A DNA stretch of 37,368 bases from Chryseobacterium carnipullorum (lineage in GTDB: Bacteria > Bacteroidota > Bacteroidia > Flavobacteriales > Weeksellaceae), in NCBI RefSeq assembly GCF_900142785.1, contig NZ_FRCD01000030.1, positions 1-37,368 of the forward strand, written 5' to 3'. The notes under the pieces are model-generated. The model did not search any database. It saw nothing but the letters and a program-made list of their open reading frames with translations, and was not told the DNA's origin. Within the stretch, counting starts at the first letter, position 1. Every line of letters starts with the position of its first letter. Shown in pieces: positions 1-6,903 of the stretch. The position numbers were made by a program, and so were the translations under genes.

Positions 1-61
1 TTGCCTGAAGAGGACAACTTTTTCCTTTTTTGGACAATAAAACAAAGTTCAACTAAAATAA

Positions 62-94
62 AATCCGTCTCGCAAATTGGTTGTGAGACGGATT
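62..94 (-). terminator. Terminator after the small membrane protein gene
   Basis: A perfect 10-bp stem (AATCCGTCTC at 62-71 with GAGACGGATT at 85-94) can be extended inward by a few pairs. On the minus strand it is followed by a T-rich stretch, as expected for a rho-independent terminator of the gene ending at 100. Confidence 0.75.
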
Positions 95-99
95 CTTCG

Positions 100-465
100 C
101 TATTTCATATTGACTACTTTGTCTACAACAAACTTTGTGTTTCCTCTCCAGGGAAGTGCTCCATTGTATTCTTTATAATGAAGATCAAAAGTTTTACCAC
201 TGTTGGTTTCCAACTGCTTAAAAACTTCAGGATCATTGACAGAAAACTCAAACTCGTAGCTTGTAATGGTTCCTGTTTTCCCTTTTCCAAAACCTTCCTG
301 GATTAATTTTCCTTCATAGGTTTTGAAAACGTAGCCTTTTTTTATGGCATAATTAAGGTAGCCGGACTTTACGCCCTCTCCAAAAACGAAAAAGTATTTA
401 TACCATACCAATACGCTTACCAGAATAAGGACTACTCCCAGACTGATCCACAAAGTTTTTTTCAT
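100..465 (-). CDS. Small membrane-anchored protein of unknown function
   Basis: This 121-residue protein is not one I can assign to a function. Residues about 5-24 form one hydrophobic helix after an MKK start, with no clear signal-peptidase site, so it is probably an N-terminal anchor. The remaining ~95 residues look like a soluble, mixed alpha/beta domain outside the cytoplasmic membrane, rich in Lys, Gly and aromatic residues. The ATG lies 25 bp after the stop of the acyl-CoA dehydrogenase gene on the same strand, so the two may be co-transcribed, with a strong hairpin terminator just downstream. The adjacency does not by itself link it to lipid metabolism. I am fairly sure it is a real gene because of the terminator, the anchor and the absence of a better reading frame. 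Confidence 0.75.
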   Translation of the reverse strand: MKKTLWISLGVVLILVSVLVWYKYFFVFGEGVKSGYLNYAIKKGYVFKTYEGKLIQEGFGKGKTGTITSYEFEFSVNDPEVFKQLETNSGKTFDLHYKEYNGALPWRGNTKFVVDKVVNMK

Positions 466-490
466 AATAAGTAGTGTGTTTTATATTAAT

Positions 491-1630
491 TTATTTTGCG
501 ATGCTTCTTGAAATCACAATTTTCTGGATTTCAGAAGTCCCTTCATAGATCTGCGTGATCTTCGCATCTCTCATCATTCTTTCCACATGGTATTCTTTCA
601 CGTACCCGTATCCTCCGTGGATCTGTACTGCTTCGATCGTTGTATCCATTGCTACCTGAGAAGCGTATAATTTTGCCATTGCACCGCTCTCGGAGATATC
701 TTTACCTGCATCTTTCTCAACAGCTGCCTTGAAGCAAAGCATTCTTGCTGCTGTGATCTGAGTGGCCATATCTGCTAATTTGAATGCGATAGCCTGGTGA
801 TTGATAATTTCAGTTTTGAACGCTTTTCTTGTTTTAGCATATTTTAAAGCTAATTCATAAGCTCCTGAAGCAATCCCTAACGCCTGAGAAGCAATACCGA
901 TTCTACCTCCATTCAATACAGCCATTGCAAAATTGAAGCCAAAACCATCTTCTCCGATTCTGTTTTCTTTCGGTACTTTTACATTATTGAAGATCAAAGA
1001 GTGGGTATCACTTCCTCTGATTCCCAATTTATCTTCTTTCACACCGATTTCAAAACCTTCCCATCCTCTTTCTACGATGAAAGCATTAATTCCTTTATGT
1101 TTTTTCTCAGGATCAGTCTGTGCGATCACAATATAGTAAGAAGCCGTTCCTCCATTGGTGATCCAGTTCTTAATACCATTTAACAGATAGTAGTCTCCCT
1201 TGTCTTCTGCCGTTGTTTTCTGAGAAGTAGCATCAGAACCTGCTTCAGGCTCAGATAATGCGAAAGCTCCAATCACCTTTCCGCTGGCAAGAGGAGTAAG
1301 GTATTTTACTTTCTGTTCTTCGGAAGCAAATTTTTCAAGACCTGCACATACCAGTGAGTTGTTTACAGACATTACAACCGCTGCAGAAGCATCTATTTTT
1401 GCGATCTCCTCCATGGCCAAAACGTAAGAAACGCTGTCCATACCCGCACCTCCGTATTGAGGATCTACCATCATTCCCAAAAGTCCCATTTCACCCATTT
1501 TCTTCACTTGTTCTGTAGGGAATTTCTGGTCACGGTCTCTTTCGATAACTTCGGGTAATAGTTCATTTTGTGCAAAATCTCTTGCAGCCTGCTGAATCAT
1601 CAGCTGTTCTTCCGATAAATTAAAGTCCAT
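491..1630 (-). CDS. Acyl-CoA dehydrogenase (short-chain/butyryl-CoA type)
   Basis: This is a full-length 379-residue FAD-dependent acyl-CoA dehydrogenase, which introduces the 2,3-double bond in acyl-CoA and passes electrons to electron-transfer flavoprotein. The three family domains are visible: an N-terminal helical domain (about 1-115), a middle beta domain with FALSEPEAGSD and NGIKNWITNG (about 118-230), and a C-terminal helical domain with the IHGGYGY segment. The catalytic base is probably Glu363 in YEGTSEIQ, the position used by short- and medium-chain enzymes. The start MDFNLSEEQ is typical. It is divergent from an acyl-CoA synthetase across 243 bp, which fits fatty-acid or branched-chain acyl-CoA oxidation. 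The exact substrate cannot be read from sequence alone. Confidence 0.95.
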   Translation of the reverse strand: MDFNLSEEQLMIQQAARDFAQNELLPEVIERDRDQKFPTEQVKKMGEMGLLGMMVDPQYGGAGMDSVSYVLAMEEIAKIDASAAVVMSVNNSLVCAGLEKFASEEQKVKYLTPLASGKVIGAFALSEPEAGSDATSQKTTAEDKGDYYLLNGIKNWITNGGTASYYIVIAQTDPEKKHKGINAFIVERGWEGFEIGVKEDKLGIRGSDTHSLIFNNVKVPKENRIGEDGFGFNFAMAVLNGGRIGIASQALGIASGAYELALKYAKTRKAFKTEIINHQAIAFKLADMATQITAARMLCFKAAVEKDAGKDISESGAMAKLYASQVAMDTTIEAVQIHGGYGYVKEYHVERMMRDAKITQIYEGTSEIQKIVISRSIAK

Positions 1631-1685
1631 AAAAAATAATAATTAGATAGCTGTAAATTTACACTTTTTAACGAAATCTGAAAAT

Positions 1686-1727
1686 AGAATTAGAAGTTAG
1701 AGATGAGAAGTTAGAAGTTAGCGGTTG
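1686..1727. repeat. Heptanucleotide tandem repeat array
   Basis: Six consecutive 7-bp units are seen: AGAATTA, GAAGTTA, GAGATGA, GAAGTTA, GAAGTTA, GCGGTTG. Three are identical GAAGTTA. The array lies in the gap between the divergent acyl-CoA dehydrogenase and acyl-CoA synthetase genes, which otherwise holds only AT-rich sequence. Confidence 0.6.
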
Positions 1728-1873
1728 GTAGTTTCAAATTTTAGCAGTACAATCGCTGAAAAGCGGTGGATATTATGGCAAACATTCAATTAATTCCCAA
1801 TTGGGCGTTTGTAATTACAACAATTAAAAAAAATGCTTATATTTAAAATTCTTTAAAAATTACTTAAAAAATC

Positions 1874-3652
1874 ATGGCAATCAAAAGATTATTCGATATT
1901 CCACACTACGCTTTAGAAAAATTTCCTAAAACGGACATGTTTGTAACCAAATATCAGGGCGAATGGAAAAAAACTTCGACGTTAGAGTTTATCAATCAGG
2001 GAAATAAAATATCCAGAGGACTTTTGAAACTGGGCATAAAACCGGGAGATAAAATCGCTCTGATCACTACCAATTCCCGTACAGAATGGGCAGTGATGGA
2101 TTTTGGATTGTCTCAGATCGGGGTGGTTTCGGTTCCTGTTTATCCGAGTATTTCAGCTGAAGATTATGAATTTATCTTTAATAATGCCGAAATACAGTAC
2201 TGTTTTGTATCTGACAAGGAACTTCTTACCAAGGTGATGAAGGTGAAACATAATATTCCTTCCCTTCAAGGCATTTTTACCTTCGACAATATAAGCGGGG
2301 CTGCCAACTGGAGAGAAATTCTGGATCTCGGGGAGGATGATTCTACCCAAATTGAAGTAGAGGATCTTTCCAATGCGATCAATTCTGAAGATCTCGCCAC
2401 TATTATTTATACTTCCGGAACTACAGGAAGACCCAAAGGAGTAATGCTTACTCACCATAATATTGTTTCCAACGTTTTGGGGGCTATTCCAAGAATTCCA
2501 AAGAAAAAAAGTCTTGATTACAAGGATTCAAGAGCATTAAGCTTCCTTCCGATCTGTCATATTTTTGAAAGAATGCTTTTCTATCTGTACCAGTATAATG
2601 GATTTTCAATCTATTTCGCTGAAAGCATTGATAAAATGGGCGAAAATATAAAAGAAGTGAAGCCTCATTATATGACGGTGGTCCCCAGATTGGTGGAAAA
2701 AGTGTATGATAAAATTTACAACACAGGTTCGTCTGCCGGCGGTCTGAAATCAAAAATATTCTTCTGGGCTTTAAATTTAATCAGCAAAAAGAAAGTCATT
2801 GGAAAACCGTCCGGACTGCAGGAAATCATAGCGGACAAACTGGTTTTCTCTAAATGGAGAGAAGGTTTGGGCGGTGAAATTATCACGTTGGTTTCCGGCT
2901 CTGCGGCTTTGTCCACAAGATTAAATATGATGTTCCAGAATGCCGGAATTCCTATTCTGGAAGGATATGGATTAACAGAAACCTCACCGGTTATTGCAGT
3001 CAATAGTTTTAACAAAATGAAGGTAGGAACGGTAGGTGTTCCATTGGATAATCTACAGGTAAAGATCCAGGAAGATGGTGAAATTACCGTGAAAGGACCT
3101 TCTGTTTTCAAAGGTTATTTTAAAGCTGAAGAAATGACCAAAGAGGCGTTTACCAATGATGGATTTTTCAAAACAGGGGATATAGGACATATTGATGCTG
3201 AAGGATTTTTACAGATCACTGACCGTAAAAAAGAAATGTTCAAAACATCAGGAGGAAAATACATTGCTCCGCAAATGATTGAAAACCAGGCAAAAGCTTC
3301 AAAGTTTATCGAACAGATCATGGTGGTAGGTGATGGTGAAAAAATGCCGTGTGCATTGGTACAACCCGACTTTGAATTTGCTAAAAGCTGGGCCATGAGA
3401 AATAATCTGAAAATAGGTTCTACCCCGGCAGAAATTGCAAAAAGCACGGAATTAAAGGAAAGAATTGAAAAGGAGATTGAAGGCATCAACGAACATCTCG
3501 GAAACTGGGAAAAGATCAAGAGAATTGAGCTCACTCCCGAAGTCTGGGCCATTGAAACAGGATTGCTTACTCCCACTTTAAAACTGAAAAGAAAAGCGGT
3601 CAAAGAGAAATTTATGGATCTGTACAATAAAATGTACGAACATCACGAATAA
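1874..3652 (+). CDS. Long-chain fatty-acid-CoA ligase (AMP-forming)
   Basis: This 592-residue AMP-forming acyl-CoA synthetase activates fatty acids with ATP and CoA. It belongs to the FAA1/FadD-like branch of the ANL superfamily. The ATP/AMP-binding P-loop TSGTTGRPKG is near residues 180-189, YGLTETSPV near 372-380, FKTGDIG near 433, and the hinge and C-terminal motif TDRKKEMFKTSGGKYIAP near 449-466, which brings the catalytic lysine region. Length and domain order are complete. Its divergent partner is an acyl-CoA dehydrogenase, so the pair can supply and oxidise acyl-CoA. A good hairpin terminator follows the stop by about ten bases. Chain-length preference is not visible. Confidence 0.94.
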   Translation: MAIKRLFDIPHYALEKFPKTDMFVTKYQGEWKKTSTLEFINQGNKISRGLLKLGIKPGDKIALITTNSRTEWAVMDFGLSQIGVVSVPVYPSISAEDYEFIFNNAEIQYCFVSDKELLTKVMKVKHNIPSLQGIFTFDNISGAANWREILDLGEDDSTQIEVEDLSNAINSEDLATIIYTSGTTGRPKGVMLTHHNIVSNVLGAIPRIPKKKSLDYKDSRALSFLPICHIFERMLFYLYQYNGFSIYFAESIDKMGENIKEVKPHYMTVVPRLVEKVYDKIYNTGSSAGGLKSKIFFWALNLISKKKVIGKPSGLQEIIADKLVFSKWREGLGGEIITLVSGSAALSTRLNMMFQNAGIPILEGYGLTETSPVIAVNSFNKMKVGTVGVPLDNLQVKIQEDGEITVKGPSVFKGYFKAEEMTKEAFTNDGFFKTGDIGHIDAEGFLQITDRKKEMFKTSGGKYIAPQMIENQAKASKFIEQIMVVGDGEKMPCALVQPDFEFAKSWAMRNNLKIGSTPAEIAKSTELKERIEKEIEGINEHLGNWEKIKRIELTPEVWAIETGLLTPTLKLKRKAVKEKFMDLYNKMYEHHE

Positions 3653-3662
3653 AAATACAAGG

Positions 3663-3691
3663 AGCTGTTTCAGAAATGAAGCAGCTTTTTT
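3663..3691 (+). terminator. Terminator of the acyl-CoA synthetase gene
   Basis: Nine-bp stem AGCTGTTTC (3663-3671) with GAAGCAGCT (3678-3686), one T-G wobble, six-base loop, then a T6 run. Confidence 0.75.
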
Positions 3692-3801
3692 ATTTTAAAC
3701 ATGACGACCTCAAACTTTTATTAATAGCAAAACTTCAAGACAGTACAAACGAATTTTGTTATCAAAGAAAATCCAATCATTGACAAGATATCATCACAAA
3801 A

Positions 3802-3831
3802 AAAATGTGCTTCATTTCTGAAACACATTTT
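3802..3831 (-). terminator. Terminator of the Nif3/coiled-coil gene pair
   Basis: Stem AAAATGTG (3802-3809) with CACATTTT (3824-3831), continued inward by TTCA/TGAA across a single mismatch. The plus-strand A-run at the outer edge supplies the U-tract for minus-strand transcripts ending at 3851. Confidence 0.7.
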
Positions 3832-3850
3832 ATATGATTTAAAATCGCAA

Positions 3851-4627
3851 TTAAAATTTAATCACCGATTTCATTCTGTCGTTTTCTTCCATTACCAATT
3901 CGTCATCTACAAGAATTTTTCCTGAGTGCTCATCAATAATAATTTTCTTTCTCTGTGCGATCTCCATCTGCTTCTGTGGAGGAATGGTAAAGAATGAACC
4001 TTTTGGTGCTCCTCTTTCTAATCCTACAACAGCTAATCCGTTGATAGAGCTCTTTCTGATTCTGTTATATGAAGCTAGTAATCTTTCGTCAATCTTACTT
4101 GCATACTCTTTAGACTGCTCTATTAAGTATTCTTCTTCTTTTTGAGTTTCAGAAACAAGACCGCTTAATTCTTCTTTTTTGAATTTTAAATGGTTCTTTA
4201 AATCACTGATTTTCTCATTAAGTTCGCTTAAAGTTTCATTTTTGTGAGCAATTTTAACTCCGAATTCTTTAATTCTTTTATCAGCAAGCTGAATTTCCAA
4301 CTCCTGGAATTCCATTTCTTTTCCTAATGCTTCAAACTCTTTATTGTTTCTTACCGTATCCTGCTGAGATTTGTATTTTTCAATTAAAGTTTTTGCATGG
4401 TTGATCACTTCATGCTTTGTTTTGATCTGGTCGTCCTGATCTTTGATATCTGCATGAAATTTTTCAGCTCTTTTTTCAAGTCCTTCAATCTCAATTTCAA
4501 GATCTTCAACTTCAATTGGCAATTCTCCTCTGGTATTTCGGATTTCATCCAATCTTGAATCAATGATCTGTAAATCGTATAAAGCTCTTAATTTTTCTTC
4601 AACTGAAATATCGTTGGTTTTTGCCAT
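3851..4627 (-). CDS. C4 zinc-ribbon family coiled-coil protein lacking its cysteines
   Basis: This 258-residue protein has the layout of the COG1579 'C4-type zinc ribbon' family: a long charged coiled coil (about residues 8-190), then a short C-terminal globular tail with the family motif FFTIPPQ (about 212-218). Family members usually have two CxxC-type pairs around that motif. Here the equivalent positions read Pro208, Ser211, Asp232 and Ser235, and the whole protein contains no cysteine, so it cannot bind zinc in the usual way. It starts 3 bp after the Nif3 gene stop on the same strand, so the two are almost certainly co-transcribed, and a terminator follows. The role is unknown; nucleic-acid or ribosome association has been proposed for relatives, but nothing here proves it. 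Confidence 0.88.
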   Translation of the reverse strand: MAKTNDISVEEKLRALYDLQIIDSRLDEIRNTRGELPIEVEDLEIEIEGLEKRAEKFHADIKDQDDQIKTKHEVINHAKTLIEKYKSQQDTVRNNKEFEALGKEMEFQELEIQLADKRIKEFGVKIAHKNETLSELNEKISDLKNHLKFKKEELSGLVSETQKEEEYLIEQSKEYASKIDERLLASYNRIRKSSINGLAVVGLERGAPKGSFFTIPPQKQMEIAQRKKIIIDEHSGKILVDDELVMEENDRMKSVIKF

Positions 4628-4630
4628 ATC

Positions 4631-5728
4631 TTAAATGAAATAATTTACTGGGTTTGTTTTTTCAATAGATTTTGAAATTGCAAATGTACTAAATTTTTGT
4701 GACAAAATTTCAAATAATTGTTGAGTTACAAATTGTTCTGATTCATAATGACCTATGTCACAGATCAGCATTTTGGATTCCGCCATGAAATAATCGTGGT
4801 ATTTGATATCTCCGGTAAGGTAAGCGTCACATTTCTTTGACAAAGCTGATTTTATTCCACTCGCTCCGGATCCCCCAAGAACCCCCACTCTTCTGATTTT
4901 TTTACGGGTAAAATCTGAATGTTTGATAACTTCAAGCCCGAATTTTTCCTGTACAAGTCTTAAAAAATCCTTTTCATCCATTTCCTCCTGAAGTTCGCCA
5001 TACATTCCCAAACCTGAGTGCTGATTTTCATTATCCAGCTGATAGATCTGATGAGCTACTTCTTCATAGGGATGTGCTGCCTTCATGGCTGAAATAATAG
5101 CATTCTGTTTATAGCCTTCAAAAATAACAGAGATCATGTCTTCATCTGCATTTTCACGGATGTTTTGTTGTCCCGAAAATGGATTGGATCCTTCCACAGG
5201 TCTGAAAGTCCCGTTTCCGTTGAGCGTGAAACTGCACTCATCATAAAAGCCAATATTTCCGGCACCCGCAGAAAACAGGGCTTCTTTCAATTTGTCAGAA
5301 TGTTCTTTAGGGACAAAAACGGTCAATTGTTTCAGATTATTTTTTTTGGGCTGAAGAATTTTGAGATCTTTTAATCCCAAATGGCTGCATATCCCGTGAT
5401 TAACACCGAATAAGTCATTATCAAATGCTGTGTGTATGGCATAAATGGCGATTTTATTTTCAATCGCTTTCAGCACTGCTCTTTCTACATAGTTCTTTCC
5501 TGTCAGAGATTTTAATCCTGAGAAAATAATAGGATGAAAACATACAATCAGGTTACAGTTTTTCTGAATAGCCTCCTCCACGACATTCTCCAACGCATCA
5601 TGGCACACAAGTATACCGCTGACATTTCTGCCGGGAACTCCGCAAAGAAGTCCTACATTGTCAAAATCTTCCGCCTGCTGAAGGGGAATACGGTTCTCTA
5701 TTTTTGAAATTACTTCGCTTATTGTCAT
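4631..5728 (-). CDS. Nif3-like dinuclear metal-centre protein
   Basis: This 365-residue protein belongs to the Nif3/YbgI/DUF34 family, hexameric metalloproteins of uncertain cellular role, often labelled 'GTP cyclohydrolase 1 type 2'. It is the long form, with a PII-like insert (about residues 130-235) between the two Nif3 halves, as in Gram-positive YqfO proteins. Expected metal ligands are seen at His65 (FHPIIF), Asp103 (HTAFDND), His327 and Glu331 (GHYESE). The first His of the usual HHP motif is Phe64 instead. It is followed after 3 bp by the cysteine-less zinc-ribbon homologue, suggesting a shared function. Its start is 61 bp from the divergent K+ channel gene. Confidence 0.92.
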   Translation of the reverse strand: MTISEVISKIENRIPLQQAEDFDNVGLLCGVPGRNVSGILVCHDALENVVEEAIQKNCNLIVCFHPIIFSGLKSLTGKNYVERAVLKAIENKIAIYAIHTAFDNDLFGVNHGICSHLGLKDLKILQPKKNNLKQLTVFVPKEHSDKLKEALFSAGAGNIGFYDECSFTLNGNGTFRPVEGSNPFSGQQNIRENADEDMISVIFEGYKQNAIISAMKAAHPYEEVAHQIYQLDNENQHSGLGMYGELQEEMDEKDFLRLVQEKFGLEVIKHSDFTRKKIRRVGVLGGSGASGIKSALSKKCDAYLTGDIKYHDYFMAESKMLICDIGHYESEQFVTQQLFEILSQKFSTFAISKSIEKTNPVNYFI

Positions 5729-5737
5729 TTTATTCTG

Positions 5738-5745
5738 TATGTTTG
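5738..5745 (+). promoter_or_regulatory. Possible -7 box for the K+ channel gene
   Basis: TATGTTTG matches TAnnTTTG exactly and lies 45 bp before the channel ATG. No TTG sits at the proper distance upstream, so the call is weak. Confidence 0.3.
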
Positions 5746-5789
5746 CTACGAAAATAACGATAATTTGTTAATTTTAAAAAACATTAAAA

Positions 5790-6617
5790 ATGGAAAGAGA
5801 ACATAATCTTGTTCCTGAAGATAAGCTTTGGAAAAGGTTTCTTTACAGGGTCATTTACCGTGCCGATACTAAACTCGGGAAGTTATTTGACATTACATTA
5901 TTATCTCTGATCCTTATCAGTACAGCCATCATCATGATGGAAAGTGTACCCCAACTTGATAAAAGGTTTCACTACTCTTTTCTGATTCTTGAATGGATTA
6001 TTTCTATTTTTTTCACGGTTGAATACTGGATGCGAATCAGTGTTATAAAGAATAAAAAGAACTACATTTTCAGCTTTTTCGGAATCATTGATTTTCTTGC
6101 ACTTGTTCCTTTTTATCTGAGTTTCTTTTTTCCTGTTACAAAATACTTCCTGATATTCAGGATGCTGAGAATGCTGAGGATTTTCAGAATTTTTAATCTC
6201 CTTGACTTCATGAATGATGGCTACCTCATCGTTCGGGCCCTAAAACACAGTTCCAGAAAGATCTATATTTTTCTTTTGTTCCTGATCATCTTTTCAGTGA
6301 TCGTCGGCTCCCTTATGTTTATGGTAGAGGGCGGAAGACCCGGATTTGAAACGATTCCACAATCCATTTACTGGGCCGTAGTTACTGTGACGACGGTAGG
6401 GTATGGAGATGTCTCCCCTATTACGCCGATGGGTAAATTCTTTGCTGTTATTTTAATGCTTGCCGGTTATTCGATCATTGCCGTTCCAACAGGAATTGTA
6501 ACAGCAGAAATGCGGAACAAAAGACAGAATCTTGAAAAGATCTGCGACCAGTGCGGCAATGAAGATATAGATGATGATGCGAGGTACTGCAAACAGTGTG
6601 GCAAGAAATTAGCTTAG
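5790..6617 (+). CDS. Voltage-gated potassium channel with C-terminal zinc ribbon
   Basis: This 275-residue inner-membrane protein is a six-helix voltage-gated K+ channel of the Ion_trans family. Segment S4 (about 120-137) shows regularly spaced arginines in FRMLRMLRIFRIF. The pore loop carries the K+ selectivity filter TVGYGD at residues 202-207. After the last helix (S6, about 217-237) the cytoplasmic tail ends with Cys252, Cys255, Cys267 and Cys270 in a CxxC-N11-CxxC layout followed by GKKL, a small zinc ribbon. The ribbon is unusual for short bacterial Kv channels, which generally end soon after S6 or carry RCK domains. A 52-residue membrane protein gene follows 45 bp downstream and probably shares the transcript. 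Confidence 0.93.
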   Translation: MEREHNLVPEDKLWKRFLYRVIYRADTKLGKLFDITLLSLILISTAIIMMESVPQLDKRFHYSFLILEWIISIFFTVEYWMRISVIKNKKNYIFSFFGIIDFLALVPFYLSFFFPVTKYFLIFRMLRMLRIFRIFNLLDFMNDGYLIVRALKHSSRKIYIFLLFLIIFSVIVGSLMFMVEGGRPGFETIPQSIYWAVVTVTTVGYGDVSPITPMGKFFAVILMLAGYSIIAVPTGIVTAEMRNKRQNLEKICDQCGNEDIDDDARYCKQCGKKLA

Positions 6618-6662
6618 TATCTGGTATTGATATTAATCTATTAACCCAATACCAAAAAAATC

Positions 6663-6821
6663 ATGGAACCACAAAAGAAAAACAAGCCCAACAGTCTGGT
6701 CATTATCCTTTTCTCTTTAGTCGTATTAATGATCATTATTTATTTCATACTAGTCATGTTTTTCCCTACCATATTTGAACATATGAATACAGGAGATATA
6801 CAGCCGGTACCCAACAAATGA
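6663..6821 (+). CDS. Small single-pass membrane protein (52 aa)
   Basis: A short reading frame begins with ATG at 6663 and ends with TGA at 6819-6821. Its 52 residues begin MEPQKKNKPN, a positively charged stretch, followed by a strong hydrophobic helix (about 12-36) and a polar tail ending in QPVPNK. It lies 45 bp after the K+ channel gene on the same strand and before a shared bidirectional terminator, so it is likely the second gene of that transcript. I do not recognise a family. The clean positive-inside charge pattern and the terminator placement argue for a real gene. A role as a channel-associated small protein is a guess. Confidence 0.6.
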   Translation: MEPQKKNKPNSLVIILFSLVVLMIIIYFILVMFFPTIFEHMNTGDIQPVPNK

Positions 6822-6845
6822 TCGTGATGAATGATAAGTAACATA

Positions 6846-6873
6846 AAAAAGACGGCAAAATTGCCGTCTTTTT
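6846..6873. terminator. Bidirectional terminator
   Basis: AAAAAGACGGCAA (6846-6858) pairs with TTGCCGTCTTTTT (6861-6873). A-runs and T-runs on both sides let it serve both the channel transcript (+) and the T9SS protein gene (-). Confidence 0.85.
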
Positions 6874-6903
6874 CTATCAATTGGGATTATTTTCTTTTTC
6901 TTT

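Noticed and set aside
1..306. Open plus-strand frame across the left edge
   Set aside because: It runs opposite the small membrane protein gene, crosses that gene's terminator hairpin, and its protein has no recognisable features. A different frame closes at position 40, so the tail of an unseen gene could be there, but 12 codons are too few to support it.
1808..1845. Promoter for the acyl-CoA synthetase gene (TTTG ... TATATTTA)
   Set aside because: The -7 match is 7/8 but the spacing of 26 bp to the TTTG is outside the usual range, so it was not listed as a feature.
2716..3627. Long open frames on the minus strand inside the acyl-CoA synthetase gene
   Set aside because: They lie antisense to a complete, motif-bearing gene and their proteins show no family features.
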